From Streptomyces neyagawaensis (GTDB lineage: Bacteria; Actinomycetota; Actinomycetes; Streptomycetales; Streptomycetaceae): 64,000 bases of DNA. The first letter of the stretch is position 1. Each line of letters begins with the position of its first letter. Shown in pieces: positions 52,578 through 61,983 of this stretch. The translations under genes were made by a program, and so were the position numbers. Location: positions 1 to 64,000 of the forward strand of contig NZ_JAMGBG010000052.1 in NCBI RefSeq assembly GCF_023516595.1, written 5' to 3'. A model generated the notes under the pieces. That model was not told the origin of the DNA and did no database searches. It worked only from the letters and a program-made list of their open reading frames with translations.

Positions 52578-53168
52578 TCAGTACCCCAGCGGCGGCCGCG
52601 CGTCCCCCTGCTCGTCGGCGCCGCCCGGCGCTCCGTCCCTGATGACCTCGCCCGGGACGACCTTGCCGTCGGGCCGGTGGATCCGCGCCTGGGTGTACGC
52701 GTCCCCGAACCCCCCGGCGCCCGCCTCCCGAAGCTTCCGCTCGAAGGTGCGCTCCGTGTACCGCCCCAGCGCCTTCTGCACCGGCGGCACCAACAGCACC
52801 AGCCCGACCGCGTCCGAGACGATGCCCGGCAGCATCAGCAGCAGCCCGCCCAGCATCAGGAAGCCGTTGCCCTCGTTCTTGCCGGCCTCACTGCCCGACG
52901 CCGCGCCGCCACCGCCCTGCTGCTGTTGCAGCGTCTCGGTCAGCGACCGGAACGCCCGGCGCCCGGCCCGCTTGACCACCGCGGACCCGGCGAGGAACCC
53001 GGCGACCAGCAGCACGACCACCGCGAGTCCACCGGCCGCGCCCGCGACCACCGTGAGCAGCCAGATCTCCAGCACCAGCCAGGCGGCGATCCCCAGGGGC
53101 AGGAACGTGCGCAGCCGGGAGCGCCGAGGCCGGGCGGGGTACGTCGGGGTCGAAGCGCCAGTCGTCAT
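52578..53168 (-). CDS. fxsA: FxsA family membrane protein
   Basis: The 196-residue membrane protein matches FxsA: paired helices near 23-62 (LPLGIAAWLVLEIWLLTVVA and LAVVVLLVAGFLAGSAVV), then a later hydrophobic block LMLGGLLLMLPGIVSDAVGL. E. coli FxsA affects phage F exclusion of T7; its general role is unknown. The C-terminal 60 residues are hydrophilic and longer than in E. coli. It lies 46 bases downstream of the ppm gene on the same strand, so the two may share a transcript, as I recall in S. coelicolor. Confidence 0.88.
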   Translation of the reverse strand: MTTGASTPTYPARPRRSRLRTFLPLGIAAWLVLEIWLLTVVAGAAGGLAVVVLLVAGFLAGSAVVKRAGRRAFRSLTETLQQQQGGGGAASGSEAGKNEGNGFLMLGGLLLMLPGIVSDAVGLVLLVPPVQKALGRYTERTFERKLREAGAGGFGDAYTQARIHRPDGKVVPGEVIRDGAPGGADEQGDARPPLGY

Positions 53169-53214
53169 GCTCCCAGTGTGCCTGCCGCCGTCTCAGGACG
53201 GGATAAGGGAACGA

Positions 53215-54030
53215 TCAGCCCTTCGCGTCCGGGGCCGCGCTCCTGCTGTCGCGGCCGAGGACCTTGCCGACCCGTTCGCCCACGCCCCAGGCGGTGACCC
53301 GCCACAGCGCCTCGACCAGGATGTCGCGGCTCATCTTGGAGTCGCCCAGCTCGCGCTCGACGAAGGTGATGGGCACCTCCACGACGTGGTAACCGGCCTT
53401 GATCGCCCGGCGTGCGAGGTCGACCTGGAAGCAGTAGCCCTGGGAGGCGACCTCGTCGAGGCCGAGCCCTTCGAGGGTCTCACGACGGAACGCGCGGTAG
53501 CCGCCGGTCACGTCGCGGACGGGGACGTCGAGCAGGACCCGGGAGTAGAGGCTGCCGCCGCGGGAGATGAACTCGCGGGACTTGGGCCAGTTCACCACGC
53601 GCCCGCCCGGCACCCACCGGGACCCGAGGACGAGGTCGGCGCCCTTGAGCGCGGTCAGCAGCCGGGGCAGCTCCTCGGGCTGGTGCGAACCGTCCGCGTC
53701 CATCTCGATCAGAACGCCGTAGCCGTGCTCCATGCCCCAGCGGAAGCCCGCGAGGTACGCGGCGCCGAGTCCTTCCTTGCCCTTGCGGTGCAGCACCTGG
53801 ACCTGGTCGTCCTCGGCGGCCAGTTCGTCGGCGAGCTTGCCCGTGCCGTCGGGGCTGTTGTCGTCGGCCACCAGGACGTGCGCCTCGGGAACAGCCTTGC
53901 GCACCCGGCCGACGATGGTCTTGATGTTCTCCGCCTCGTTGTAAGTCGGAATGATCACCAAGGCCGTGCCGAGCGGGCCGAAGCGCCTCTCCTGGCCTGC
54001 TGCCGCGAGGGTCCCGTCGCCGTCGTTCAC
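53215..54030 (-). CDS. ppm1: Polyprenol monophosphomannose synthase (Ppm1)
   Basis: The 271-residue GT2 enzyme transfers mannose from GDP-mannose to polyprenyl phosphate at the cytoplasmic face of the membrane, making the donor for protein O-mannosylation and outer glycolipids. GT2 landmarks are IIPTYNEAENI, VADDNSPDGTG and the DXD-like EMDADGSHQPEEL. FVERELGDSKMS near the C-terminus is the DPM signature. It lacks the fused acyltransferase domain of the mycobacterial two-domain Ppm1. The GTG at 54030 follows AAGGGGCAGTA. Confidence 0.93.
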   Translation of the reverse strand: MNDGDGTLAAAGQERRFGPLGTALVIIPTYNEAENIKTIVGRVRKAVPEAHVLVADDNSPDGTGKLADELAAEDDQVQVLHRKGKEGLGAAYLAGFRWGMEHGYGVLIEMDADGSHQPEELPRLLTALKGADLVLGSRWVPGGRVVNWPKSREFISRGGSLYSRVLLDVPVRDVTGGYRAFRRETLEGLGLDEVASQGYCFQVDLARRAIKAGYHVVEVPITFVERELGDSKMSRDILVEALWRVTAWGVGERVGKVLGRDSRSAAPDAKG

Positions 54031-54721
54031 TACTGCCCCTTCAAGTCCGTACGCAGGGGTCCACCATAGTGGCCGCGGCCTGCGCTGGAGTGTCGGCTCC
54101 TGTCCAGAGGGGTGTCGATTCGACAGGGGGTGTGTGGGAGCACGCCCCGGGGGGCGTGTGCGCCGGGCCAGAACACGGTGGCGACCGGCGCGGAACGGAC
54201 CGGGGCCGGCCTTCCGCCGGTCGCGGAGCCGGGTGCGCCGGGTGCCGCCCGCAGGTCGCGAAGCCGGGTCGCCTGGTGCCGTCCGCCGGTCGCGTCGCGG
54301 AACTGGTGCCGTCCGCCGCGGCGGATGGGGGCCCGGTGCCCTTCGGGCCGACCTGGGGCCCGCTGGCTGCGGGTCGACCGAAAGCCGTTGTCTACTGAGC
54401 TGCCGGGCCCCACCCGGGTCGCACCTACCCGACCGGGCCGGAACGTTCCCTCGCCGAGCGCGAACCCTGGGCCTGGCTGCCAGCGGTGGTGCGCCGGTGC
54501 GGCACATCACCCCTGACCCAGCGGCGCTTCGACGACCGCGCGAAAGCTCCTCGGTCGGACGTCCGGTGGTGGACCCGGCCGAACCTACCGGCCTCCCGCC
54601 GCCCACTGTCAACTGCCGTCTGACCTGCAGGTATTCCGTATGTTGCCTGGTGAGCGCGGAGGATGCGCAGGTCGCACGGCGGCCGGGCGGGCCCTCGCCC
54701 CTCCCCCGCCCGCCGTGGAGA
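54031..54721. other. 690-bp intergenic region with degenerate repeats
   Basis: No credible gene is seen: open frames on both strands are short and lack ribosome binding sites. Imperfect copies of a GCCGGTCGCG-x-AGCCGGGT and TGGTGCCGTCCGCCG motif recur between about 54180 and 54330. The ppm1 promoter should lie near 54040-54110. Confidence 0.5.
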
Positions 54722-56326
54722 TCACTCGCCCGGCCGTACGAAGACCGTGCGTCCGGCCACGACGGTCCGCAGACAGACGGGCAGGTCGGTGCCGGGGCTG
54801 AGATCGGGCAGGCCGGGGGTGCCGGAACGGGGATCGGTGGACCAGCGGGCGACCCTGTCGTCGGGGGCCTGGACGACCAGTTCGCCGGTGCGCCAGACCG
54901 CGTAGTCGGCGGGGGCGCCCGGGACGAGGACGCCCGCGTCGTCCCGTCCGACGGCCCGCCAGCCGCCCCGCGTGTGCGCCGTGAACGCCGCGCGCACGGA
55001 CACACGGTGCTCCGGCGTGCGGTGGAAGGCCGCCGCACGGACCGTGCCCCAGGGGTCCAGGGGGGTGACCGGGCTGTCGGAGCCGAAGGCGAGCGGCACG
55101 CCGGCCCGCAGGAGGGCGGCGAACGGGTTGAGGGCACGGGCGCGCTCGACTCCCAGGCGCTGGGCGTACATGCCCTCCTCGCCGCCCCACAGCGCGTCGA
55201 AGGCGGGCTGGACGGAGGCGGTGAGGCCGAGTTCGGCGAAGGCGGCCACGGCGTCGGGGGTGAGCATCTCCGCGTGTTCGACGCGGTGGCGGGCGGCCCG
55301 CACGCGGGGCAGGCCGACCTTCTGGGCGGCCGCCCGGACTCCGTCGACCACGGAGGTCACGGCGGCGTCCCCGATGGCGTGGAAGCCCGCCTGGAGGCCC
55401 GCCTCGGTGCACGCGACCACATGGGCGGCGACGGCGTCGGCGTCGAGGTACGCGGTGCCGGTGTGCGGGGCGTCGGCGTACGGCTCGCGCAGGCACGCCG
55501 TGTGCGAGCCGAGGGCGCCGTCGACGAAGAGATCGCCCGCGGCGCCGACGGCCCCGAGCGCCTGCGCCTTGGCGACGTCCCGCTCGGCCCAGTAGCCGAC
55601 GACCCGGGGGCCCGGCTCCTCTGCGGCGAGCCGCAGCAGCCCCGTGAAGTCGTCCTCGGAGGAGATCTCCGGGCCCGCGCACTCGTGGACCGAGCCGATG
55701 CCGAGGGAGGCGGCACGGGCGAGGGCCGCGCGCTGCGCCTCGGTGCGCTGGGCGGGGGTGATGGCGCCGAGGGCGGTGGCCCGTACGGCGTGGTGGGCGT
55801 CCCGGGTGAGCGGGCCGTCGTCGAAGCGGTCGGCGCCGGGGACGAGGTCGAGCAGGGCCGTGGTGGCGACCGCCGAGTGGACGTCGATACGGCTCAGGTA
55901 CAGCGGGCGTCCGCCGGTGGCCTCGTCGAGTTCGGCGCGGGTCGGGGGACGGCCGCCGGGCCAGCGGGCGGCGTCCCAGCCGTGGCCCAGCAGAACACGG
56001 TCGGCCGGGCGGGCGGCGGCGAATTCCCGGACGAGAACGAGTGCGGCCTCCAGGGAGGGGGCGGCCGAGAGGTCGAGTCCGGTGAGGGCGAGACCGGTGG
56101 AGGTGGTGTGCACATGGGCGTCGGTGAACGCCGGGGTGACCAGGGCGCCTTCGAGGTCGATCACCTCGTCGACGCCCTCGGCGAAGGCGTCGGCGGCGCC
56201 CTCGGACCCGACCCAGGCGACCTGTCCGTGTTCGACGACCATCGCGGTGGCGAACGGGTCGGCGGGGCTGTGGACCTCTCCTCCGCGCAGCAACACGGTT
56301 TCCGACGAGGCGGTGCGTTCACTCAT
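54722..56326 (-). CDS. YtcJ/NfdA-type amidohydrolase
   Basis: The 534-residue metal-dependent hydrolase has the amidohydrolase N-terminal metal motif in FTDAHVHTT (near 64-72) and the later HAIGDAAV, HRVEHAEML and FGSDSPVTPLDPW blocks of the YtcJ/imidazolonepropionase-like group. Homologues act on N-substituted formamides or related amides. Substrate is unknown. No signal peptide. The ATG at 56326 has a weak ribosome binding site. An Lrp-type regulator gene lies 71 bases upstream on the same strand. Confidence 0.88.
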   Translation of the reverse strand: MSERTASSETVLLRGGEVHSPADPFATAMVVEHGQVAWVGSEGAADAFAEGVDEVIDLEGALVTPAFTDAHVHTTSTGLALTGLDLSAAPSLEAALVLVREFAAARPADRVLLGHGWDAARWPGGRPPTRAELDEATGGRPLYLSRIDVHSAVATTALLDLVPGADRFDDGPLTRDAHHAVRATALGAITPAQRTEAQRAALARAASLGIGSVHECAGPEISSEDDFTGLLRLAAEEPGPRVVGYWAERDVAKAQALGAVGAAGDLFVDGALGSHTACLREPYADAPHTGTAYLDADAVAAHVVACTEAGLQAGFHAIGDAAVTSVVDGVRAAAQKVGLPRVRAARHRVEHAEMLTPDAVAAFAELGLTASVQPAFDALWGGEEGMYAQRLGVERARALNPFAALLRAGVPLAFGSDSPVTPLDPWGTVRAAAFHRTPEHRVSVRAAFTAHTRGGWRAVGRDDAGVLVPGAPADYAVWRTGELVVQAPDDRVARWSTDPRSGTPGLPDLSPGTDLPVCLRTVVAGRTVFVRPGE

Positions 56327-56397
56327 GGGGGACAGTCTCGCGCCTGCCGCCGGCCCGGCCGCACCTGGGCCCGGGTCGGCGGCTGCCGCCGCCGGGG

Positions 56398-56838
56398 TCA
56401 GATCCGGGGCGGCCTGGCCTCGTACGGGGTGGACAGCACCACCGTCGTACGGGTGGAGACGCCCGCGAGGGAGCGCAGCCGGGCCAGCAGTTCCTCCAGC
56501 TCGTGGGGGGTGGCGACGCGGACCTTCAGGATGTAGTTCTCGTCGCCGGCGACGCTGTGGCAGGCCTCGATCTCGGGCACACCGGCGAGGCGTTCCGCGA
56601 TGTCGTCGGGGGCGCTGGGGTCGAACGGTTTCACCGAGATGAACGCGGTCATGGGCAGCCCGACGGCCTCCGGGTCCACGACCGCGGCATAGCCCCGGAT
56701 GACACCGCGCTGCTCGAGTCGGCGCACGCGCTGATGCACCGCCGACGTGGACAGGCCCGTGGCCTTGCCCAGGTCGGTGTAGCTCATCCGCCCGTCCGCG
56801 ACGAGCAGCTGCACGATCTGTCGGTCCAGCTCCTCCAT
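56398..56838 (-). CDS. Lrp/AsnC-family regulator
   Basis: The 146-residue protein has an N-terminal helix-turn-helix (about 18-45, SYTDLGKATGLSTSAVHQRV) and a C-terminal RAM ligand-binding domain. The RAM domain has GVPEIEACHSVAGDENYIL and ends in a beta strand TRTTVVLSTPYEARP. Such regulators sense amino acids and form dimers to octamers. The ATG at 56838 begins the conserved region; TAGGTT lies eight bases upstream, so the transcript may be leaderless. It precedes the amidohydrolase gene. Confidence 0.92.
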   Translation of the reverse strand: MEELDRQIVQLLVADGRMSYTDLGKATGLSTSAVHQRVRRLEQRGVIRGYAAVVDPEAVGLPMTAFISVKPFDPSAPDDIAERLAGVPEIEACHSVAGDENYILKVRVATPHELEELLARLRSLAGVSTRTTVVLSTPYEARPPRI

Positions 56839-57106
56839 GGCGCAAGAACCTACAGGGCGGTTGATCTCCTCGGATACCTCAGCGGCGCAGGTCATACCCG
56901 GTTCGTGATGTGACCGGGGGCCCACCGCGGGCCGTCGGGGCGATCGGGCCGGTGGGCGGGGCATCTGCGAGCGGCATGTGACGAAGGCCACAGTGCCCGA
57001 ACAGGCTTCGTGATGATCTCGCGATTACCCCCAACACGGGGCGGGAAGTGCTTGCTGTGGTCGAGGCCGCAGTGCCCGAACGGCCCAGCCCGAGGGGGAG
57101 AATCCC

Positions 57107-57532
57107 ATGCAGAGTCTTAAGCGCCCTGGTCGTACCGCGCCCAAGCGCCTCCAGTCGGTCATCGAGCCCGAGCCGGAGGGCGTCGAACCGGACGACGAGT
57201 TCGACGCGTACGACACCTTCGAGATGTACCGGGTCATCTGCCCGGACTGCGCGCAGCCCATCGCCCTGCTGTCCGACGAGGACGCTCTGCCGGAGCACGC
57301 GCAGGTCGTGTCACCGTGGAACCCGTTCGGGCTCACGGTCTGCGCCGGTACGGGCCGTGCGGCCACCGACGCCCGGTCCGCGGACGAGTCGGTGGAGCCG
57401 CAGGAGCAGGACACCGCCCTTCTGTTGACGCTCCCGCAGGGGCTCGACTGGCGGACGCAGCCCTTCTCGCACGTCGGCGGCCCGGGTTCGCGCCCGATGC
57501 GTGTGCCGATGACGCGGCGCCAGGCCGCCTGA
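57107..57532 (+). CDS. Conserved hypothetical protein (141 aa)
   Basis: I do not recognise a named domain. The protein has an acidic N-terminal third (EPEPEGVEPDDEFDAYDTFE), a CPDC pair in RVICPDCAQPIALLSDEDAL and a polar C-terminus. It may bind a metal but only two cysteines are close. The ATG follows GAGGGGGAGAATCCC, a strong site. From memory it is a conserved Streptomyces gene between asnC- and acyl-CoA dehydrogenase-like genes. Confidence 0.82.
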   Translation: MQSLKRPGRTAPKRLQSVIEPEPEGVEPDDEFDAYDTFEMYRVICPDCAQPIALLSDEDALPEHAQVVSPWNPFGLTVCAGTGRAATDARSADESVEPQEQDTALLLTLPQGLDWRTQPFSHVGGPGSRPMRVPMTRRQAA

Positions 57533-57760
57533 TCCACGGGCCGTTCGGCCCTCCGTGTCCGCGGCCTCCCGCCGTCGTGACCGCCCCCGAGACCTTCTGT
57601 CGTGGTCGCTCGCGCCATGGCGTCCGTCAGGCCGCCCTGGTGCGGGTTCGGTGCGTCCGGCACACAGGTGTGCGTACGCCGTGCCGGCCGGGGCGGTCGC
57701 GAACGCAGGCACGATTCACCTGAGCGGTGACCCCCGCACCGGTCGTCGCGTTGACCCGGT

Positions 57761-58114
57761 ATGACCCCTACGCACCCGGTGGCCGGACGTCGCCACCACA
57801 TCTTCGTCCCGGCCCCGGCAGAATCGGTTCCCCAGGGGGCGGCATCCTCGCAGGATCCGCCCATCTACCGGGCCCTCATGCTGACGTGGGCGGACGGGGG
57901 CCGCACCCTGCCGGGGCGTCACGACCCGGAGTGGGTGCGGCTGGCGACGCCTCCGAGACCCCTCGGTCAGTTCGTCGCCGCCAGGGACCCGTTCGCGACG
58001 AGCAGCTCGTTCGGCAGCTCGGCGCTCGGCTTCCACGGGCCCTTCGACGGCTCCCCCACCGACTTCGTCAATTCGTTCAGCGTGACTCGGGACCCGCGAG
58101 GTGCCGGGCGATGA
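57761..58114 (+). CDS. Hypothetical protein (117 aa)
   Basis: The product begins with a Pro/Ala-rich stretch. A more protein-like core follows (IYRALMLTWADGGRTLPGRH then DPEWVRLATPP), with an Ser/Gly-rich tail. No domain is recognised. The ATG at 57761 lacks a clear ribosome binding site. The gene overlaps the 3' end of the convergent acyl-CoA dehydrogenase gene by 38 bases. I judge it probably real because the core does not look like a shadow translation, but it could be spurious. Confidence 0.45.
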   Translation: MTPTHPVAGRRHHIFVPAPAESVPQGAASSQDPPIYRALMLTWADGGRTLPGRHDPEWVRLATPPRPLGQFVAARDPFATSSSFGSSALGFHGPFDGSPTDFVNSFSVTRDPRGAGR

Positions 58115-59249
58115 CCATGCGCTGGATCTGATTGGTGCCCTCGACGATCTGCAGCACCTTGGCCTCGCGCATGTAGCGCTCGGCCGGGAAGTCGGCCGTG
58201 TAGCCGTATCCGCCGAGGATCTGCACGGCGTCCGTGGTCACCTGCATCGCGCTGTCGGTGCACAGCAGCTTCGCCATGGCCGCCTGCTTGGAGAACGGCC
58301 GGCCCGCGTCCCGCAGTCGGGCGGCGGAGAGGTACAGCGCGCGGCCCGCCTCTATCCGGGTCGCCATGTCGGCGAGCATGAAGCGCAGCCCCTGGAAGTC
58401 CGCGATCGGGCGCCCGAACTGGCGGCGGGACGTCGCGTAGGCGACCGCCTCGTCCAGTGCGGCCTGGGCCACGCCGATCGCGCACGCCGCGATGCCGAGC
58501 CGCCCGGAGTCCAGCGCGGACAGGGCGATCGCGAAGCCCTGCCCCTCCTCGCCGAGGCGCCGGCTGTCGGGGACGCGCACCCCGTCGAAGTGGACCTGCG
58601 CGGTGGGCGAGCCCTTCATGCCCATCTTCTTCTCGGGTGCCGCCCCGCTGAGCCCCTCGGCGTCGCCGGGCACCAGGAAGGCCGTGATGCCGCGTGAGCC
58701 CTCGCCGCCCGTACGGGCCATGACGGTGTAGAAGTCGGCGATTCCGCCGTGCGTGATCCAGGCCTTGGTGCCGGTGATCACCCAGTCGTCGCCGTCCCGC
58801 ACGGCCTTGGTCCGCAGGGACGCGGCGTCCGAACCCGACGAGGGCTCGGAGAGGCAGTAGGCGCCGAGCAGGCCGCCGCCGAGCATCGCCGGGAGGTGCT
58901 CGACCTGCTGCTCCTTGGTGCCGTAGGTGGCGAGGGCGTGGCAGGCGAGGGAGTGGACGCTCACGCCGAGACCGACGGTGAGGCGGGCCGCGGCGAGCTC
59001 CTCCAGGACCTGGAGATAGACCTCGTACGGCTGGTCGCCACCGCCGTGCTCGGAGTCGTACGGCAGGCCGAGCAGTCCCGACTCCGAGAGCAGGCCGAAG
59101 AGTTCGCGCGGGAAGCGACCGGCGTCCTCCTCCTCGGCCGCGTACGGGGCGATCTCCCGCTGCGCGATCTCACGGACGAGCGAGATCAGATCCCGGGCCT
59201 CTTCCGTGGGCAGTTGACGGTCCACCGGCTGCGGGGCGCGGTCGGGCAT
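58077..59249 (-). CDS. Acyl-CoA dehydrogenase
   Basis: The 390-residue FAD enzyme performs alpha,beta-dehydrogenation of an acyl-CoA. Signature 1 is LSEPSSGSDAASLRTKAVRD and signature 2 is QILGGYGYTADFPAERYMRE. The catalytic glutamate is in IVEGTNQIQRM. Fatty or branched-chain acyl-CoA specificity cannot be told apart. The ATG at 59249 follows GGGAGGAGAGCGTCGCC; an in-frame start 42 bases upstream is less likely. No electron-transfer flavoprotein genes are adjacent. Confidence 0.93.
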   Translation of the reverse strand: MPDRAPQPVDRQLPTEEARDLISLVREIAQREIAPYAAEEEDAGRFPRELFGLLSESGLLGLPYDSEHGGGDQPYEVYLQVLEELAAARLTVGLGVSVHSLACHALATYGTKEQQVEHLPAMLGGGLLGAYCLSEPSSGSDAASLRTKAVRDGDDWVITGTKAWITHGGIADFYTVMARTGGEGSRGITAFLVPGDAEGLSGAAPEKKMGMKGSPTAQVHFDGVRVPDSRRLGEEGQGFAIALSALDSGRLGIAACAIGVAQAALDEAVAYATSRRQFGRPIADFQGLRFMLADMATRIEAGRALYLSAARLRDAGRPFSKQAAMAKLLCTDSAMQVTTDAVQILGGYGYTADFPAERYMREAKVLQIVEGTNQIQRMVIARHLAGPESR

Positions 59250-59468
59250 GGCGACGCTCTCCTCCCTGTCGGGCACTGCGGCGGCGCACACCAGGGATGG
59301 GGTGGCCCCGCCGGGTCTTACGGGCCGCGGCCGATGCTGCCCCTCCGGATCTCGGAAGTGTGCTGGTCAGCGGCTGTGGCGCTTGGAGTATGCCCGATCG
59401 GCGGCATCGAGTCACCAGTTAACGACCGCTAATGAGAAGAAAGGCCGCGGGGCGACGCGCCGAAGTCG

Positions 59469-59511
59469 ATTGGTCCAAACCATTGACCGATTGGTCTAGT
59501 CCTTCTACTGT
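59469..59511 (+). promoter_or_regulatory. Chitinase promoter with paired DasR-type repeats
   Basis: TTGACC (59483-59488), a 17-base spacer and TACTGT (59506-59511) form a good housekeeping promoter. ATTGGTCCAAACCATT (59469-59484) and ATTGGTCTAGTCCTTC (59490-59505) resemble the DasR element, start 21 bases apart and overlap the -35 and spacer. Paired direct repeats like these are known in Streptomyces chitinase promoters. Confidence 0.85.
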
Positions 59512-59640
59512 TCCGGCAACGCGCCATCGCGTCCATGCCAAGCAGCGGCCCCGCAGCCGCGCGAGGCGGCACCCCGGCGCGGCACCAGCAGGTCGGCTTT
59601 CCTCCCCCGCTCACTCCCCGCTCCCTCACGAGGAGACCCC

Positions 59641-60885
<1,245 letters not shown>

Positions 60886-60904
60886 CGCCGGAGGCAGGGC
60901 ACTT

Positions 60905-60936
60905 GGGGCGGAGGGCCGAAGGCGGGCCTCCGCCCC
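60905..60936. terminator. Hairpin between chitinase and tetR
   Basis: GGGGCGGAGG (60905-60914) pairs with CCTCCGCCCC (60927-60936) around a 12-base loop that itself can form CCG-aagg-CGG. It separates convergent genes. Confidence 0.8.
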
Positions 60937-60957
60937 GTCCCCGGTGGGTCCAGCCGG

Positions 60958-61617
60958 TCAGCCGTCGCGGCGGGCGGGCTCCGGGGCTGCGTACGACGGG
61001 TCGATCTCCTCGATGGCGCGCAGCGCCCCGCCCAGCATCTTGACCAGCAGCTCGCGCATCGTGTCGCGGTCCAGCCCCGGGCGGTCGATCCAGTCGAGGG
61101 TGGCCCCCTCGACTCCGCAGACCCAGCCGAACAGGCCCATGCGGACCACCGGGGCTAGGTCGCTCCTGCCGTAGGCGCCCTCGGCGATGGTGGCGACGAT
61201 GGCCTCGCGGACACCGTCCCGGATGGCGTGCACCTGGGTGTCGAAGCCGACGCCTCCGCTGACGATGGTGCGGTAGGCGGCCTGGTTGTCCTGGGCGTAG
61301 CGCAGATAGCAGTCGATGGTGCGCTGCACCCGCTCCACCGGGGGCAGTCGGAGGCCACTGGCCGCGTGCGTGATCAGGTCGGCCACCGAGTCCTCGACGA
61401 TCGCGAGGTAGTAGCCGCGCTTGGACTTGAAGTAGTAATAGATCAGTCCCTTGGCCACATGCGCCTGCTTCGCGATGTCGTCCATCGACAGCGTGTCGTA
61501 GGACGTGTCCGCGAACAACCTGCGCCCGATGGAGATGAGTTCGGCGCGGCGCGCTAGGGATCGGTCGGTGCCCCGGGCCCGCGGACGTTCGATCCCACGC
61601 TGTTGACTGCTATTCAA
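60958..61617 (-). CDS. TetR-family regulator
   Basis: The 219-residue protein has an N-terminal helix-turn-helix (about 35-75, TLSMDDIAKQAHVAKGLIYY then YFKSKRGYY) and a C-terminal helical ligand domain. The target is unknown. A TTG at 61617 is preferred as start because AGGACCGAAA precedes it; a GTG at 61677 would add 20 residues without a ribosome binding site. It converges with the chitinase gene, so control of chitinase is not implied by position. Confidence 0.85.
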   Translation of the reverse strand: MNSSQQRGIERPRARGTDRSLARRAELISIGRRLFADTSYDTLSMDDIAKQAHVAKGLIYYYFKSKRGYYLAIVEDSVADLITHAASGLRLPPVERVQRTIDCYLRYAQDNQAAYRTIVSGGVGFDTQVHAIRDGVREAIVATIAEGAYGRSDLAPVVRMGLFGWVCGVEGATLDWIDRPGLDRDTMRELLVKMLGGALRAIEEIDPSYAAPEPARRDG

Positions 61618-61745
61618 TTTCGGTCCTGGTCTCCAACTGCCAGCGGGACAACCCGCAGTATGGCAGACCCGCACCACCAGCTTGTTCGACTCTGATCGAC
61701 AGGATCGGGCGGTGGATCAGGCCTGGGGATCGGCAGGGGGGCGGG

Positions 61746-61889
61746 TCACAGCAGACCCAGCTGAACCACCAGCATCGCGACGACCACGACGAGGGTCCAG
61801 CCCATGATGTGTTCGACGATCTCGGGGCCGTCGTCCTCGGGGCCGCCCGTGCGGGTGCGGACGTCGGTGGTGGCAGAGGTCGCGGTCAT
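61746..61889 (-). CDS. SCO1431-type small membrane protein (47 aa)
   Basis: The 47-residue protein has a polar acidic N-terminus (TATSATTDVRTRTGGPEDDG) and a single C-terminal membrane helix, MGWTLVVVVAMLVVQLGLL. It matches my memory of the SCO1431 family of Streptomyces membrane proteins, whose function is unknown. The ATG at 61889 starts the conserved sequence. It is too short for most gene predictors; longer in-frame upstream extensions are Arg-rich and unlikely. Confidence 0.72.
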   Translation of the reverse strand: MTATSATTDVRTRTGGPEDDGPEIVEHIMGWTLVVVVAMLVVQLGLL

Positions 61890-61983
61890 GGCAGCTCGCT
61901 GGTGTGATCGACGTGCGGTGGACTTCCCCCCTACCGTGCGCCCACCTTGCCACCGGTCGGAACGGTCGCGGCCGAGACCTTGG

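Noticed and set aside
61717..61953. 78-codon minus-strand frame overlapping the SCO1431-type gene
   Set aside because: It is out of frame with the conserved membrane protein and its product is Arg/His-rich without hydrophobic segments.
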